Shown one piece after another: positions 20,872-34,900 of a stretch of 40,070 nucleotides of DNA. The notes beneath the pieces were generated by a model. It did no database searches. It saw only the letters and a program-made list of their open reading frames with translations, and had not been told where the DNA came from. How positions within the stretch are numbered: position 1 is the first letter of the stretch; each line of letters opens with the position of its first letter. A program made the translations under genes and the position numbers. Source of the DNA: Isoetes engelmannii (taxonomy: Eukaryota > Streptophyta > Lycopodiopsida > Isoetales > Isoetaceae); assembly GCA_011763485.2 (NCBI GenBank), contig JAANSK020100017.1, positions 1 to 40,070 of the forward strand. Direction: 5' to 3'.

Positions 20872-21840
20872 GGTGCAGGAATGAGCTGAAGATTCAATGT
20901 AGGATCAGATCATCATTTTGTGCATAACAGGTGTCATATAGTGAATGTCTTGTATATTGTAGATAGCAAAGTATAAGCATCAGTGTTTGTAACATGTTTA
21001 TCTCCTTATGCTGTTTTGTATATCACTAGCAATCCATTCTTTTGTGTCCCTACACAAGCTATTGTTTACCAGGGCATATTGAGTGATTTTCAACTGTTTA
21101 GTTTTTGACATGTCACTGGAAAGACACAACAGGATGAGTGCTCAGGATAAAGTCTTGTTTCCATTGACGTATTACTATTTCAAATATGTGCATGGCACTC
21201 AGAGGAGTGTTGTTCTTATAGGAAGAACGTTCTATGAATGTCCACATTTTATATAAAAATAATACTGTTGCTTGCATGAAGGTTCGCTGAACAGATTTTA
21301 TTAATTAAACATATTGAAAACAATTCCAAACCTCAAAATCTTGACTACGGTTTCTTGTGCTCTGGCAAGTTCTTCAGAATATTAGAAAAGCAGTTTCTAT
21401 CTTTTCAAAATTAGTAAATTATATAATGGGGCAAATTACAGCTCTTTATCTACAGTTGAAAACTCGGTTCTTTACACTCAGCTAAAACCCAGCTAAAACC
21501 CGTACCAAATCTAATCCTTGACAATTTCTGAAAACCAAGTACCCATACCAAATCTAATCCTTGACAATTTCTAAAAACCAAGTATGTTTACCACGTTACG
21601 TATTGTTACGTATTGGTGATTAATCATTGTAAAGCATCATGAATCATGAATATTATCACTGTGAAGCATCATGACAATAAGGGGCCAAATTTTTTAAAAG
21701 CGTACGGGATAACGTAAGAAAGGTAATGGTTGTGGGTATGTATTTGTATGGAAAAGCGTATTTGGGCTGAGGTGGCAAAGGGGATTTGGGTGCTTCAATG
21801 GTTGGAAATGGGTTTCGGTAAATTTTTGGAGTAGTTTCTA
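20872..21840. other. DCP1 3' flank and intergenic DNA
   Basis: The first few hundred bases probably hold the DCP1 3' UTR. At 21503-21588 a 43-bp unit, TACCAAATCTAATCCTTGAC and following bases, is tandemly doubled. Short repeats of TTACGTATTG and AGCATCATGAATCATGAAT follow at 21595-21670. No gene is seen. Confidence 0.5.
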
Positions 21841-21884
21841 ATTTTGTACTTAGGGCTTCTATTTAAGGTTAACGCAGGGGGCAT

Positions 21885-22339
21885 GGCAGCGTGCAGTGCG
21901 AGACAGGGCAGGCCGGCCATGGCGGAGGAGTTCCGGTTTTGGACTCAGACAGGTTTCATTTTTGCGTTCTTCATATCGGATTGGGTGGGAACGGGGTCCT
22001 GGATTGGAAGAAAAGAAGGAGATATTTAAGTCGCTTTTGGAGCTTATGGTTTGCGGATCAGGAGAAAGTCCTTTCTGTAACTATTCTGGCTTCTGCGGCA
22101 GCGATGTCTGTCTTATTCGCTTTGGTTTATCTCGTTGCAGGATTAATGACTATGAAGAACTTTGATTGGACATAACCCTTTGCAAAGTTGCAGAGGTTGC
22201 TTGTTTCTGTACCGAGGAAGAAGTGATTCATATAGTAGCACATGCAGTGAAGCATGGCAAGAAATGTAAAGTCATTAGCAGAGGGGCTCATAGTACCCCT
22301 AATTGGTATGCCGTGGCCATCGCGCCCAGGAAGAGTTAG
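21885..22339 (+). pseudogene. L-gulonolactone-oxidase-like N-terminal fragment
   Basis: One frame reads SPFCNYSGFCGS, then RCRINDYEEL, a TGA at 22163-22165, then LCKVAEVACFCTEEEVIHIV and AVKHGKKCKVISRGAHS before a TAG at 22337-22339. The second part resembles the first FAD-binding segment of plant L-gulono-1,4-lactone oxidases and related ascorbate-pathway oxidases (a Cys-x-Ala-x-Val-x-x-Pro-x-[ST]-E-x-E-[LV] pattern, then Val-x-Ser-x-x-His-Ser). The TGA probably replaces a Trp codon. The remaining 450 or so residues of such an enzyme are missing. It may be a dead 5' fragment, or a first exon with a nonsense change; no downstream exons were found. The family call is from memory of the motif. 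Confidence 0.5.
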
Positions 22340-22566
22340 TTAAGCGTCTGGTAATTTTGGTGACTCCAGATTAGTAAAAAGTAGGAAATGAGGCCTGATT
22401 CTTAGCAGGAATGAATGAGCAGCATGGGCGCATCTCCCAGAGTATTCAGGTACTTCTTATAGCCTTCTGTTGCATTTGAAGTTGTTAATATTCTTGCACA
22501 TTTTAGATATCATGAATAACTTGAGAGATAAAAATGAATGGAGTGATATGGATTCCGCTGTGCGGA

Positions 22567-22590
22567 GGGGGTTCGAATCCCCCGGCTCCT
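22567..22590 (+). other. tRNA 3'-end-like T-arm and acceptor strand
   Basis: GGGGGTTCGAATCCCCC is a perfect T-stem and loop with the invariant TTCGAAT, followed by GGCTCCT, seven bases as in an acceptor 3' strand. GGTTCGAATCC also fits a Pol III B box. The matching 5' acceptor strand (AGGAGCC) and a D-arm were not found upstream, so it is not a whole tRNA. It may be a tRNA fragment, an organelle tRNA or tmRNA scrap, or the head of a SINE. Confidence 0.45.
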
Positions 22591-22599
22591 ATTTACTTA

Positions 22600-23280
22600 T
22601 ACAATATCACTGTACATATGTATGTGGTTGACTGAGGATTGACTGTATAGTTGACTGCACGACCTTTGGCATAAATCTTAGGCCTAAGTGGAAATTGGGG
22701 TTTGACCCCATCTGAATCTGGCCGGACGGCCCAGGTTCCACCAGAAGGAATCTTTTTTAGAATATCCTGGCCATCAATGGCCAGGATTGAGCAATAAGGA
22801 GGATTGAGCGATAATTACCATGTCAATATATTGATCAAATACCACTTTACCAAACTTGACATATCAAACGATAGTACATATCATGTAGTTTAAGTTATTA
22901 CAGAAGCCAATTAAAATTGTTATGTTTCAATGTTTCAATACCATGTCACAAAACGATGTTGGCTTATCACCTTAGAAAAATCTGTTCATGAACTATATGA
23001 CATAACTAGACATGATTTATAAAATTTTGAATCCACTAACATATACTGATTTATGAATTTGGTTTCCACCAATAAACCATGAAAAATAAATCATAATGGT
23101 TCAATTTTGGGGGCCTCGTGATAGCTCATCCACCATAGTGGTAGCCATTGCACAAGATGCCACATAGTAGCACCCAACACATGCATACATGATATCACAT
23201 TCTATTACCACACAGTGCCACACCCTAAAATACACTGCAAATTGGTAGTAGGCATACCTGATTCCAGAACTGGACTTGAG
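22600..23280. other. intergenic; degenerate LTR echo and a palindrome
   Basis: ATCACTGTACATATGTATGT followed by GGTTGACTG near 22605 resembles part of the Copia LTR at about 2570-2600. ATCCTGGCCAT (22764-22774) and ATGGCCAGGAT (22777-22787) form a perfect 11-bp inverted repeat with a 2-base centre, followed by two AGGATTGAGC repeats. The rest is AT-rich and anonymous. Confidence 0.45.
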
Positions 23281-23289
23281 GTTACATTA

Positions 23290-23705
23290 TCTGTTTTGAC
23301 AGAAATAATCTAGGTCAAGCTTGAGATTTTTTTCTACTATGATAGAACTAATAATTGAACATGTACCTGTAAAGACATATTTCTGCCTCAAAACATTGCT
23401 CTGCTTTTCTGTTTTGATTGTAAGTTCAGATTGAATGTGGGGTCTAGTGGAATTTGACTTGGTTTTTTTTTTCCCCATCATCTTCGTCATCTCTACCACT
23501 TTTACTGCTTTCTTCCTGCTCATGTTGGGTTTGCTTATGCTTTCTCTTGGTTCTAGAAGAGCTGGCCTCTACTTTCTCATCGGGACTAGAAGCTCTTCCA
23601 ATTAACAGCCTCCCCCTTTATATGCAGATAATAGGCCACTGCCCAAGTTCCAGGAGCCATTCCACCCCATGTGTGCGGCTTCCTTGTAATTCTTTTGTAA
23701 ATTAG
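23290..23705 (-). other. coding-like remnant, Lys/Glu-rich
   Basis: On the minus strand one frame contains RKPHTWGGMAPGTWAVAYYL (about 23680-23620). Another frame contains SPDEKVEASSSRTKRKHKQ and then ESSKSGRDDEDDGEKKNQ (about 23585-23455). Together they look like the C-terminal part of a nuclear protein split by frame changes or short introns. I cannot name the family. Confidence 0.25.
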
Positions 23706-24500
23706 GGAACTGAATAGATGTCACTTCATAGGTACCAGGACTTCAAAGCATCATAACATTGTTAAGCAATACTTTATGTCGTTTTACACACGGTTGAACC
23801 ACTTGAAAATCATTCAATTTAGCAGGTCTAAAAAGCATAAATGTTAATTTCCTGTAGTGTGTAGAAGCTCCAAATCTAAGACACTTCGATTCTTTTGCAA
23901 AAGAGTTGGACAATAGCCCAAACTCTATTGCACGGGCAAGAAATATAGCATGCAAGGAACATAAGGAATATAAGGGGAAGGGGAAGGAGATTGAAGGATC
24001 GACCAAATAGGGGCAGTTTATACAACATGAGATGATGCACTTGGCATAGTTTTTTGCTAGGGCTTGCCCTAGTCTTGGAGTAGCCGCCTCCCACTTTTAG
24101 ATTGCTTAGCAAACTCGAGAATCTTGCAGATGAGAAGCTGCCACCAAAAATTATTACAAGTATTTAAGCTCCTGGGACTTGCGGAACATAGCGTGCAGGA
24201 GGATGCAATATAGAACAAGAACATTCCATATGTTAAGGGAAGGCGCTCGGTTCCGTAGCAGGTTTGGGATTTTTTTTTTCTTGGCCGATTCCATCGTCCT
24301 ACCAATTCCAAAGCTTTTCCTAAAGCCCGACGATGGGAATCTTATTCTGGACTGGAAGCAGTGGCACATTTTGAAAGGAGACGAGAGAATGAATTTCCAA
24401 GGCCGTCCGTTTCGCTACATCAAAATCTAACGTTATAAAAAAGGTCCCAAGTCACCTTTTTTGACACGTGGATAGCCTAGCCCTAACAAGTATATTTCCT
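23706..24500. other. intergenic; open frame at 24179-24430 unrecognised
   Basis: The plus-strand frame includes PIPKLFLKPDDGNLILDWKQ and ends at a TAA at 24428-24430. Composition is protein-like in its last 45 codons, but no family is recognised. Overlapping minus-strand frames are likely shadows. AAAAAAGGT/ACCTTTTTT at 24437-24463 is a small inverted repeat. Confidence 0.25.
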
Positions 24501-24508
24501 GTATATAG

Positions 24509-24580
24509 GAATCATCTCCTGCTTCAAATTTCGGGGTGGAAGCAGTGCCGACGCGCGGAATTTGAAGCAGGAGATGATTC
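24509..24580. repeat. foldback H4 with perfect 22-base arms
   Basis: GAATCATCTCCTGCTTCAAA with two further T (24509-24530) is the exact reverse complement of 24559-24580; the loop is 28 bases. The dimensions resemble a short plant miRNA precursor, but perfect pairing and a short stem also fit a young foldback repeat. Flanks read CTATATAC on one side and AACGTG on the other. Confidence 0.9.
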
Positions 24581-24599
24581 TTGCAACGTGAAAAAAGGG

Positions 24600-25700
24600 T
24601 ATCAATCAATTCTGCTGGGTGAAAAAGCTGGAATGTAGGGTTAAATCGATACTGTAGGGTGAAATCGCTGGAACTGCGGGTAAAATCAATGGGAATTCTG
24701 GGTTGAATCAAGAACTTTGTTTCATCCGCGACTTTGAAAACGGCTAAACATTCATGAAAAGAATTGGTGGCACGAGGCGTGTCGTGATTTGCAAACACGA
24801 CAGAATTGTTGATACCCTGTTTTTACGTATAATTTAAGATAGCCTGGAGGGGTCTATGAAAAATGGATTTAGCCAGAAAAATACAAAGAAACCCACAGAC
24901 TTTTACCGGCAAACTTCCTGAAATTTTTTTCCCTTTTGAAAATTTTCAATTTTAATAGGTAGTCTACTAGTGTTCCTATGGCACGGTCACTTTTCTAGAC
25001 CAAGGGACCAAGGGTTAGACTGTTGTGCTAAAAATCGAATATTAGCATTTCTTAGTCCTGAATTTTAGGGCAAGCTTCTGTTCCCTGCCACGTCAGCTGG
25101 ACACGTCAGTCAGATATATTTCAAGATCGGGGGAATTGCAACGAATTCGCAGCAGGTAAACCCTCCTTTGCCACCAAACTTGTTCACTGCGCAGCAGGTT
25201 AAATTCGATCAACTGGTTCGAACATGCATGGTACATCAATTAATTTTGTTCCATACTTCTCGTTTTTGGATGTGAAATTGCATGTTTTGATTTATGGTTC
25301 CCGCATTCCTGCAGACTCCAGGCAATTACAATTTCCAAGTAGAATTATCGTTGCATCTTGTTTGTGCTGCTTTGCATTTTTGATACTCTAGTTTCCAGAA
25401 TTCCTAGAATGATTTTTTTTTTTTTTTGTCTTCTAAATTCAGGAGTAACCAACTAAAAGAGGTCTGCGCCATTTATCTTGTGCAATCATTTGCAGCATCA
25501 GTTGATTCTCAATCAGCTGCACTGCGCAACACAGGTATGTTGCTTAATAAATAGTGCTTTTCTTTCAGATATATGACTACCAGATTACATAATCTGGTTA
25601 TGCTTTTAAAAGAGAGCATCACGGTTTCAATATTAGTGACATTGTATTGGAGGACCTGCTAAAAGTTATTAGTGAGCTGTGTAGAATTCATTACTTGTTT
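24600..25700. other. upstream region of the glutamate receptor-like gene
   Basis: No coding sequence is recognised. GCACTGCGCAACACAG|GTATGT near 25533 is a good splice donor, and the CAG acceptor just before the start codon (near 25839) would pair with it. The gene therefore probably has a 5'-UTR exon ending near 25533. This is inference without transcript evidence. Confidence 0.4.
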
Positions 25701-25841
25701 ACTACTTTCAGTTGCTATACTGAAACATAAAACTTGTCTATAAATATAGATTGTGTGCACATCTGGTTAGTTTGTTTGCAAATAGTTCACTCCAAGATCC
25801 TGTTCTCATTACAAAAATGTAATTTGGAACAGGAACAGGCT

Positions 25842-29107
<3,266 letters not shown>

Positions 29108-29198
29108 TAACTTATGTTTGGGTTAGTTGATTCATTTCTCGGAGATGGGAAATTCCGAAAAGAAACAACCCAAAGAAGCACCCACACATGCATACAAT

Positions 29199-29262
29199 AA
29201 GTCAAATGTTAACTTTGTGGTAGAGCATTTGACTTGTAGAAGTTATGAATTGGAACCCCACC
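29199..29262 (+). other. tRNA-Cys-like relic or SINE head
   Basis: GTGGTAGAGCATTTGACT (29217-29234) equals the D-arm to anticodon-stem stretch of plant tRNA-Cys(GCA). The bases on both sides are degenerate versions of that tRNA, and no Cys anticodon loop or T-arm is intact. It is a tRNA pseudogene or the head of a tRNA-derived SINE. It lies about 100 bases after the GLR stop codon, possibly in its 3' UTR. Confidence 0.5.
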
Positions 29263-29439
29263 TTATGCCTGTTTTGGCTTCATCTCAGTATTTAATCAAC
29301 GACGCCCTTAAAGAATTAAAGCAGAATATTATCTTGCTAATGTCTAGGAAGATCAATTGCAACCATTGATAAACTATCAAATCTCGTTGATACAAAAAGC
29401 ACCCCCCTCATAAGAAGGGCAATTCAAATAATACCGTAC

Positions 29440-29680
29440 CAGCAAGAATTAAATTGAATTGAATTTATTTTAATGTCATCATGATCGATTGGTCCTATGA
29501 CCGAAGGAAACATAGTGTAAGCACAGTTTCAAGTTGTACATTTACAGGGCGACTGATTCAGTCACAGAATCAGGGAGAGTGATGAAAAAAACTCCCTCAT
29601 CTCGTTTATGAGTGGGAAAAAATCACCTCCCCTTCATCCGATACCCTGGAGACCTTATGGCATCGCCGCATGGCGGTCAC
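29440..29680 (-). mobile_element. LINE-like 3' end with TTCAA tail
   Basis: Read on the minus strand, a TTTTTTCCCA, loop, GGGAGTTTTTTTCATC hairpin module (29640-29580) is followed by GGTCATAGGACCAATCGATC, then GATGACATTAAAATAAA and a tail of about three TTCAA units (29465-29450). This is the order seen in the LINE 3' ends at 9830 and 11925. The coding part is not recognisable. Confidence 0.5.
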
Positions 29681-29689
29681 CATCGGTTA

Positions 29690-30180
29690 AATTATGATCA
29701 GCATTATAGATTCTGTTTTTGCTCCTCCGTTCTTGCTCTCGAGCATTTCTCTCAAAGCCCATGCAGTCCAACTTGCTTTTTGATATGTCCCTTGTCCCTT
29801 GATTGACTGGTACCCCCCAGCTTACTCGGTTCCATCTTGACCTTATACCTGCATATGCCAGACATCTGCTCCAAAAATGTTCTTCGTCCTCAATTTATTT
29901 CAGGTTCCAAAACCTGCATAATCTATCTTCCATTGGTATCACTGGTCTCTGCCATCTTGCCTGTCCTATCCATGTAGTTTATGGGACCCTGATCTAAATT
30001 TGCAAATTATGATATGCTTACAAGATCTACTAGTTTTGTGACATGTTAAAATATGCTTCACATATGGCTAGACAGTACAAGTTGTTCTACAGTTTAACGC
30101 ATTAGTTTAATATTAACGAGAGCTGGTTGAGTGACATGGTTCCACCGGTTCTTGCCAGAAGTTAATGGTGTGACATTGCC
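29690..30180. other. intergenic, nothing recognised
   Basis: Short plus-strand frames (29612-29806, 29803-29997) have no domain-like content. No repeat or gene is seen. Confidence 0.5.
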
Positions 30181-30186
30181 AGGTGT

Positions 30187-30459
30187 GTTAGAGTGGCTTG
30201 GCCCCGTCGATCGTGGTGTATAACCATCGCCAAAATCAACATTATGCTGTTAGAGTGGCTTAGCCTCGTCAGCAATTTGTACGGGAACTATTAGTGTGGC
30301 TCAGCCCCGACAGTTCTCGACGAGCACATGGGATACCAACCTCAAATAGTTGGGTGCAGGGGGGAACTGTTAGAGTGGCTTGGCCCCATCTGTCCTCCAC
30401 CTGAATTTGTGGAGTATGGCCCCAAAACATTTAAGCTCTTTGAGTGGCACAACCCCGTC
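30187..30459. repeat. five spaced copies of a 22-base motif
   Basis: GTTAGAGTGGCTTGGCCCCG plus TC occurs at 30187, 30249 (two changes), 30290 (several changes), 30369 (one change) and 30438 (diverged). Spacing from start to start is 62, 41, 79 and 69 bases and the spacers are unrelated. All copies face the same way. It is not a simple tandem repeat, since only the core is conserved. Confidence 0.85.
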
Positions 30460-30689
30460 ATCTACCTCCATTAAATGTTACAACACAATTATGATGGTAC
30501 TGGGAACTCTAAAACCATTGGGCCACTTTGAATTCAAAATTTGAAATGTGAAATTAAATGACAAAAGTTGGACGACAGAGCAGCTGTTAGTGGAAACAGG
30601 AGAACATGGAAACAGGGACTGGAAGAGAGATGGTAGTTAGCAATTAAGAATTACTATGGAATGCAATCAGTATGTGCAGAACATATATA

Positions 30690-31285
30690 ACGGATTGGGG
30701 GGATAAAAAGTCAAATGTTTAATATGACAGTAACACCAGCAATGTTGTATGGAGTAGGGATGCAGTACAGTCGACACTAAATGGGGAAAGACAGAGAAAA
30801 TAATAAAGCACTTCCAATGTAGAGAATTGGGGATCAAAAAAAGCAAAACTGGCACCAAAAGCTCCTCATGAGATTGGCATACCACCATTTGAAATCCTGG
30901 GTCTGGAAAGGTCAATAGCATTTTTAGCAAGGAATATAGGGCATCTTTCAGCGAGTAAGTTGGTGCGCAGGGCCATAGAGACCTCAAAGGAAATGGCAGA
31001 GAATACTGAAGGCGGTTGATTGCAGAATTAGAGGATTGGGCTGGGAAATTTGGATGCGAGCTATGGACACAGATAGACAACAGAATAATACAAAGAGAAA
31101 ATTTGACTCTCTGGGTCAGTTTGATGAGGGCATGGATCGCGATGCAGCCGGACACGAAGCTGGAATTGTATACGTGTATTTCGGTTAGGTTCATGACAAT
31201 ACGCAGACCATGAATTCAATTTCTCATGCACTTAAAAACCTTGTAGAAATCTGAATCTGTTTCATATCATATCATACTCTTGACT
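30690..31285 (+). mobile_element. LINE 3' fragment, second lineage
   Basis: MLYGVGMQYS is followed in another frame by APHEIGIPPFEILGLERSIA and then FLARNIGHLSASKLVRRAIE. These resemble the region behind the reverse transcriptase of non-LTR elements. A third frame reads LIAELEDWAGKFGCELWTQ. At least two frame changes and several stops show it is dead. It ends in three TCATA units (31263-31278). Sequence differs from the copies at 8270 and 10906. Confidence 0.55.
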
Positions 31286-31289
31286 TAAT

Positions 31290-31999
31290 TATTAGCAATA
31301 TCGCAATTTTTGCATTATCAACATTATATATTGTAACACCTTTTTTATATTCAACCCATGTGTATCCTTACTTTATAGAGCTATTCGGTTTCAATCAAGA
31401 AAATAGTTCATTTAGACGGAAGCCCAATTAAGAGTTGTTTTTGTTCATAATCTCTATGAGCATTAGTGACCACTTTTGAAACCCTTTTGTTTAAAGGACA
31501 CTATTTTAATGCTAATTTATATCTTATAAAACTTGACATCCAGAATCATCCATCATTCACAAACGTGAAACTGTCATAAAGAACCACCACCCTGGACTTG
31601 TCGCACCACCTATCTGTGTTATGTGGCAGTACTGCCACATTTCTTACATAAAGAAATTTTGAGAGTCTCATCAGCAAAACCAGTAATGGACTTGAATATT
31701 TCATTCAAGAAAAAACATTGGTCTATGATCTATCCATCTATCTAAATCAAGGTTTAATTAACTCTAGGACAAGAGATCTTGTGCAAATATATTAACATCG
31801 AAAAAATAAGACCAGAAAATATTGTTTGTGGAGAGCTGGCTTTGTTGAATTTACGGGGAGGTTCTGATTATTGCTTAAAATCATCATTGTACTATGCCCA
31901 TGTTTGAAATGGGATAAGGATTTTTGTTTGACCAGAAATATATCAAACAAGCAATAATGTAAATCTTTTCAAATGGGCAAAGTTGCAATATATTACAAA
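31290..31999. other. intergenic, nothing recognised
   Basis: AT-rich DNA between the LINE fragment and the end of the gene on the minus strand. Its right part should contain that gene's 3' UTR. Confidence 0.5.
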
Positions 32000-34900
32000 T
32001 TATGACTGTTCCGACTGTTCATTAGATTCCCAATCCTGGTAAAGCAATGCTGCTGCAGCACGAGCTGCAACAGAGGAGCTATATTTTTTCCTTAGGGAAG
32101 CCAGCAAAGTATCATGAGATTCCTGCTTGTGAAGAAATAAAAGTTTAGCAAACATGAAAATGTGATTGTGTTGTATACGCTGCTGTAACTCACCTTTAAA
32201 ACACGCACTTCTTCTTCAAGAGATATGGCTGCTTCTTTCTGGAAATTGAAGTGTAACATATGAATATGTGAAAAGAGACATTTCATAAGCTATGACAACT
32301 ATTCATAACTTACCTGCCTACTAATCTTGACTTCTAACTCTAAACTCCGTTTTCTTTCCTCCGCCAATGCACGTATTGCAGCTTTGCGATTTTCCTCAGC
32401 TGCCAGGACTGTTTTGCGTAAATCTTCAATCCGCTTTTTCAAATCTGACTGAACCCAAAAATTTTGGTCAACACTTGGCTATTCTAATTCTATTGAATAC
32501 ATGATTCGAAGCGAATACCTCATCCTCTGCATTCCAATTTCCCCGAAGACCTACTATACTAGAGCGTTTTTCAGATCTCGTGTTTTTAGGTTTTTCAGAT
32601 TTATGTTCTGAATCTTGGAGTGAGATGGCTGAGGCCTGCATTCGACTATTGTAGTCACCAAACTCACCTTTCAAAAGCTCTTCCTCAGCAGATTGCTTAA
32701 TATTGTGGTGGTCAACACTTGTATCAGTGACGCCACGTTCTGCTGCTGCTAAAAAAGATGCTGGGGAGTTTTTCCTTCTGAAAGTGAACTTCTGATTACT
32801 CTCTTCCCAATCATGAGGATCAATTTTAAGCCTGGAAACCTGATTTCCCTTTACAAGTCTTCCATCATGGACAACCAAGCGGTCAAAACCAGGAGTGCTC
32901 TCACTTTGAGAATCCTCTGATGTAGTATCAGGCTTCCGATAATTGGAAGCATAACTCTTATTCCAATATGGCCTCAGTCGGCTTACAGTGCTCTTTTTGG
33001 TTTCCTGATTGGGTGATCTTTCATTGAACCATTGTGACCTTAGCACTCTTGTCTTCACGGACTGTCTATGGCCGTTCTCCTGAGATAATCTAAATTTTGA
33101 CAAAAGAAGATAAATTGCCAAGACAAGAACACCACTTAAGCATATTTGTCCGCTAAACTTCTTCGAATATGGGATGATAACTGTCGATAAGGTTTCTGAA
33201 ATATAAAAGTGCAATTACAGTCTTTAGAATAATAACCATGCTTTCATTTGCTTGGCTGCACAGTCAATTCACAATATTTACCTTGAAAAGCTTTTGTTTC
33301 CCAATTCTGCATAATCTTTAACAGCTTTATGGTTGAATCCTTGATATTATCTGCCAATTTTCGAGGCAACATAGTGCTTGAAGTATCTTTTCTATACTCC
33401 TACAAAGGAAGCAAACAACATGCTAATATAAGACTAATCATTCATCATCCTATAAGACCAATGTCAGCTTGTTGTGTAACTTGCCACAGCTTCCAAAAAA
33501 TAAAGAATCTGGCATGCTAGCTGAAAAAATATTCGCATAAACCTAACTGCAAATGACTATAAGTGAGCAGGTGAAAACTTTTAACTTGACATCTTAGAAT
33601 TACAGTGTTCATGCACTTTACTAAAGATCTGAAATAAATCTTACCAGGTGCTTCAAAAGTGCATCCTTTGAAAGTGTGTCCAGATAACCTGATGTGTCAA
33701 TACCATTTTGCATTTGGAACTTCTCCAGTGCCTGTTTTGTCTCGTGGCCAAAGTGCCTAATATGATAGGACAGGGCAGCCCAATTCAATAAGAAACATTA
33801 TAAAGTTGAAAAAATCAAGTATATCTGATTCAATAACATTCATGCAGACCGCATTAAGCCATACAGCAGATTTTATCATCAATCTTCTCTTGCACTGAGC
33901 TTATCACTATGAGAAGTGCTAAATACTTAGTTTACCAGGAACCAATAAATTAGAAGTAATCAAATAAAATATTGACTCAAGAAATTTCTTTTTTATGCAA
34001 GCATAACCGTTAAGAAGCTATTACAGCATACCCTTCTAAGATACACAATTTATCTACACAACTGTAATAAAAATCTGAGAGAAGAAGAATACCCTGTTAA
34101 GAATGTACCATGCAGGAAGCCAAAAGATGCCAAAGCTTTCTAGGCACAAAGAAATACCAGTAAGTCCAGAAACAAAGAAAGTGCATTGAAACTAAAAAAT
34201 GGGCAGGATGGCATCACAATTCATGCGCAAACTAAGAAAACATTAGTGAGGTCTATGGTAAGTAAATAGACGGTAGAAATATCTTTCATTTGACAGCATT
34301 GCACATCGTCCTAACCTGTAGTAGCAAAACTTGTGATCCAGAGTCACCTTCCTTCAAATCATTTGAATCTTTTAGATTTCGCATTTCCAGGAACTCAGCC
34401 TCGGAAATATGAGATGAAAATGGATGCCTAAGCTTAAAACATCCCTTCTCCAACATACTGCTCCGAAGAGATTCCTCCATTTTCGCATTGGAAGGCCAGG
34501 AACCATGGTCATTCTGCTGAGGGTTTCCATAACTTTCTGTTATGCCTTGAATTTCAGCTCCGAGTCGCTTTAAGCGCCATTTTATGCTTAAAGATGAAGA
34601 ACTGTCGGAAATCGGCAATGAAATGCTCGTTTTCTCATTACCTTTCCGATTATGGCTGGCCAAGCCGGCATGAGGGAGTTCATTATCCGACTTTTCTGCC
34701 TTCCGACGTACATCTAAACCTAATACACATTCTGCTTTGCTTGCATCGCCGAATGTACAATCAAATACAAGATTCCAGGATCCTAAAAATTCCGACTTTG
34801 CTTTTAAAACCTCTTCCTTGATTCTTACATGGCCGCCTTCTGCACAGCAATAAACACACCTATTCGCACCTCCAACAAAATGCACCTGGCCAACTCTAAC

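Noticed and set aside
22600-22660. Solo Copia LTR
   Set aside because: Only about 35 bases resemble the LTR at 2263-2888, and no TG...CA borders are seen.
24437-24463. AAAAAAGGT/ACCTTTTTT inverted repeat
   Set aside because: Short and A/T-dominated, within what AT-rich DNA produces by chance.
30187-30459. CRISPR-like array of 22-base repeats and spacers
   Set aside because: The DNA is plant nuclear, the repeats are diverged, spacing varies from 41 to 79 bases from start to start, and no cas gene is near.
30667-31194. 175-codon minus-strand open frame
   Set aside because: It lies antisense to the plus-strand LINE fragment and shows no family motif.
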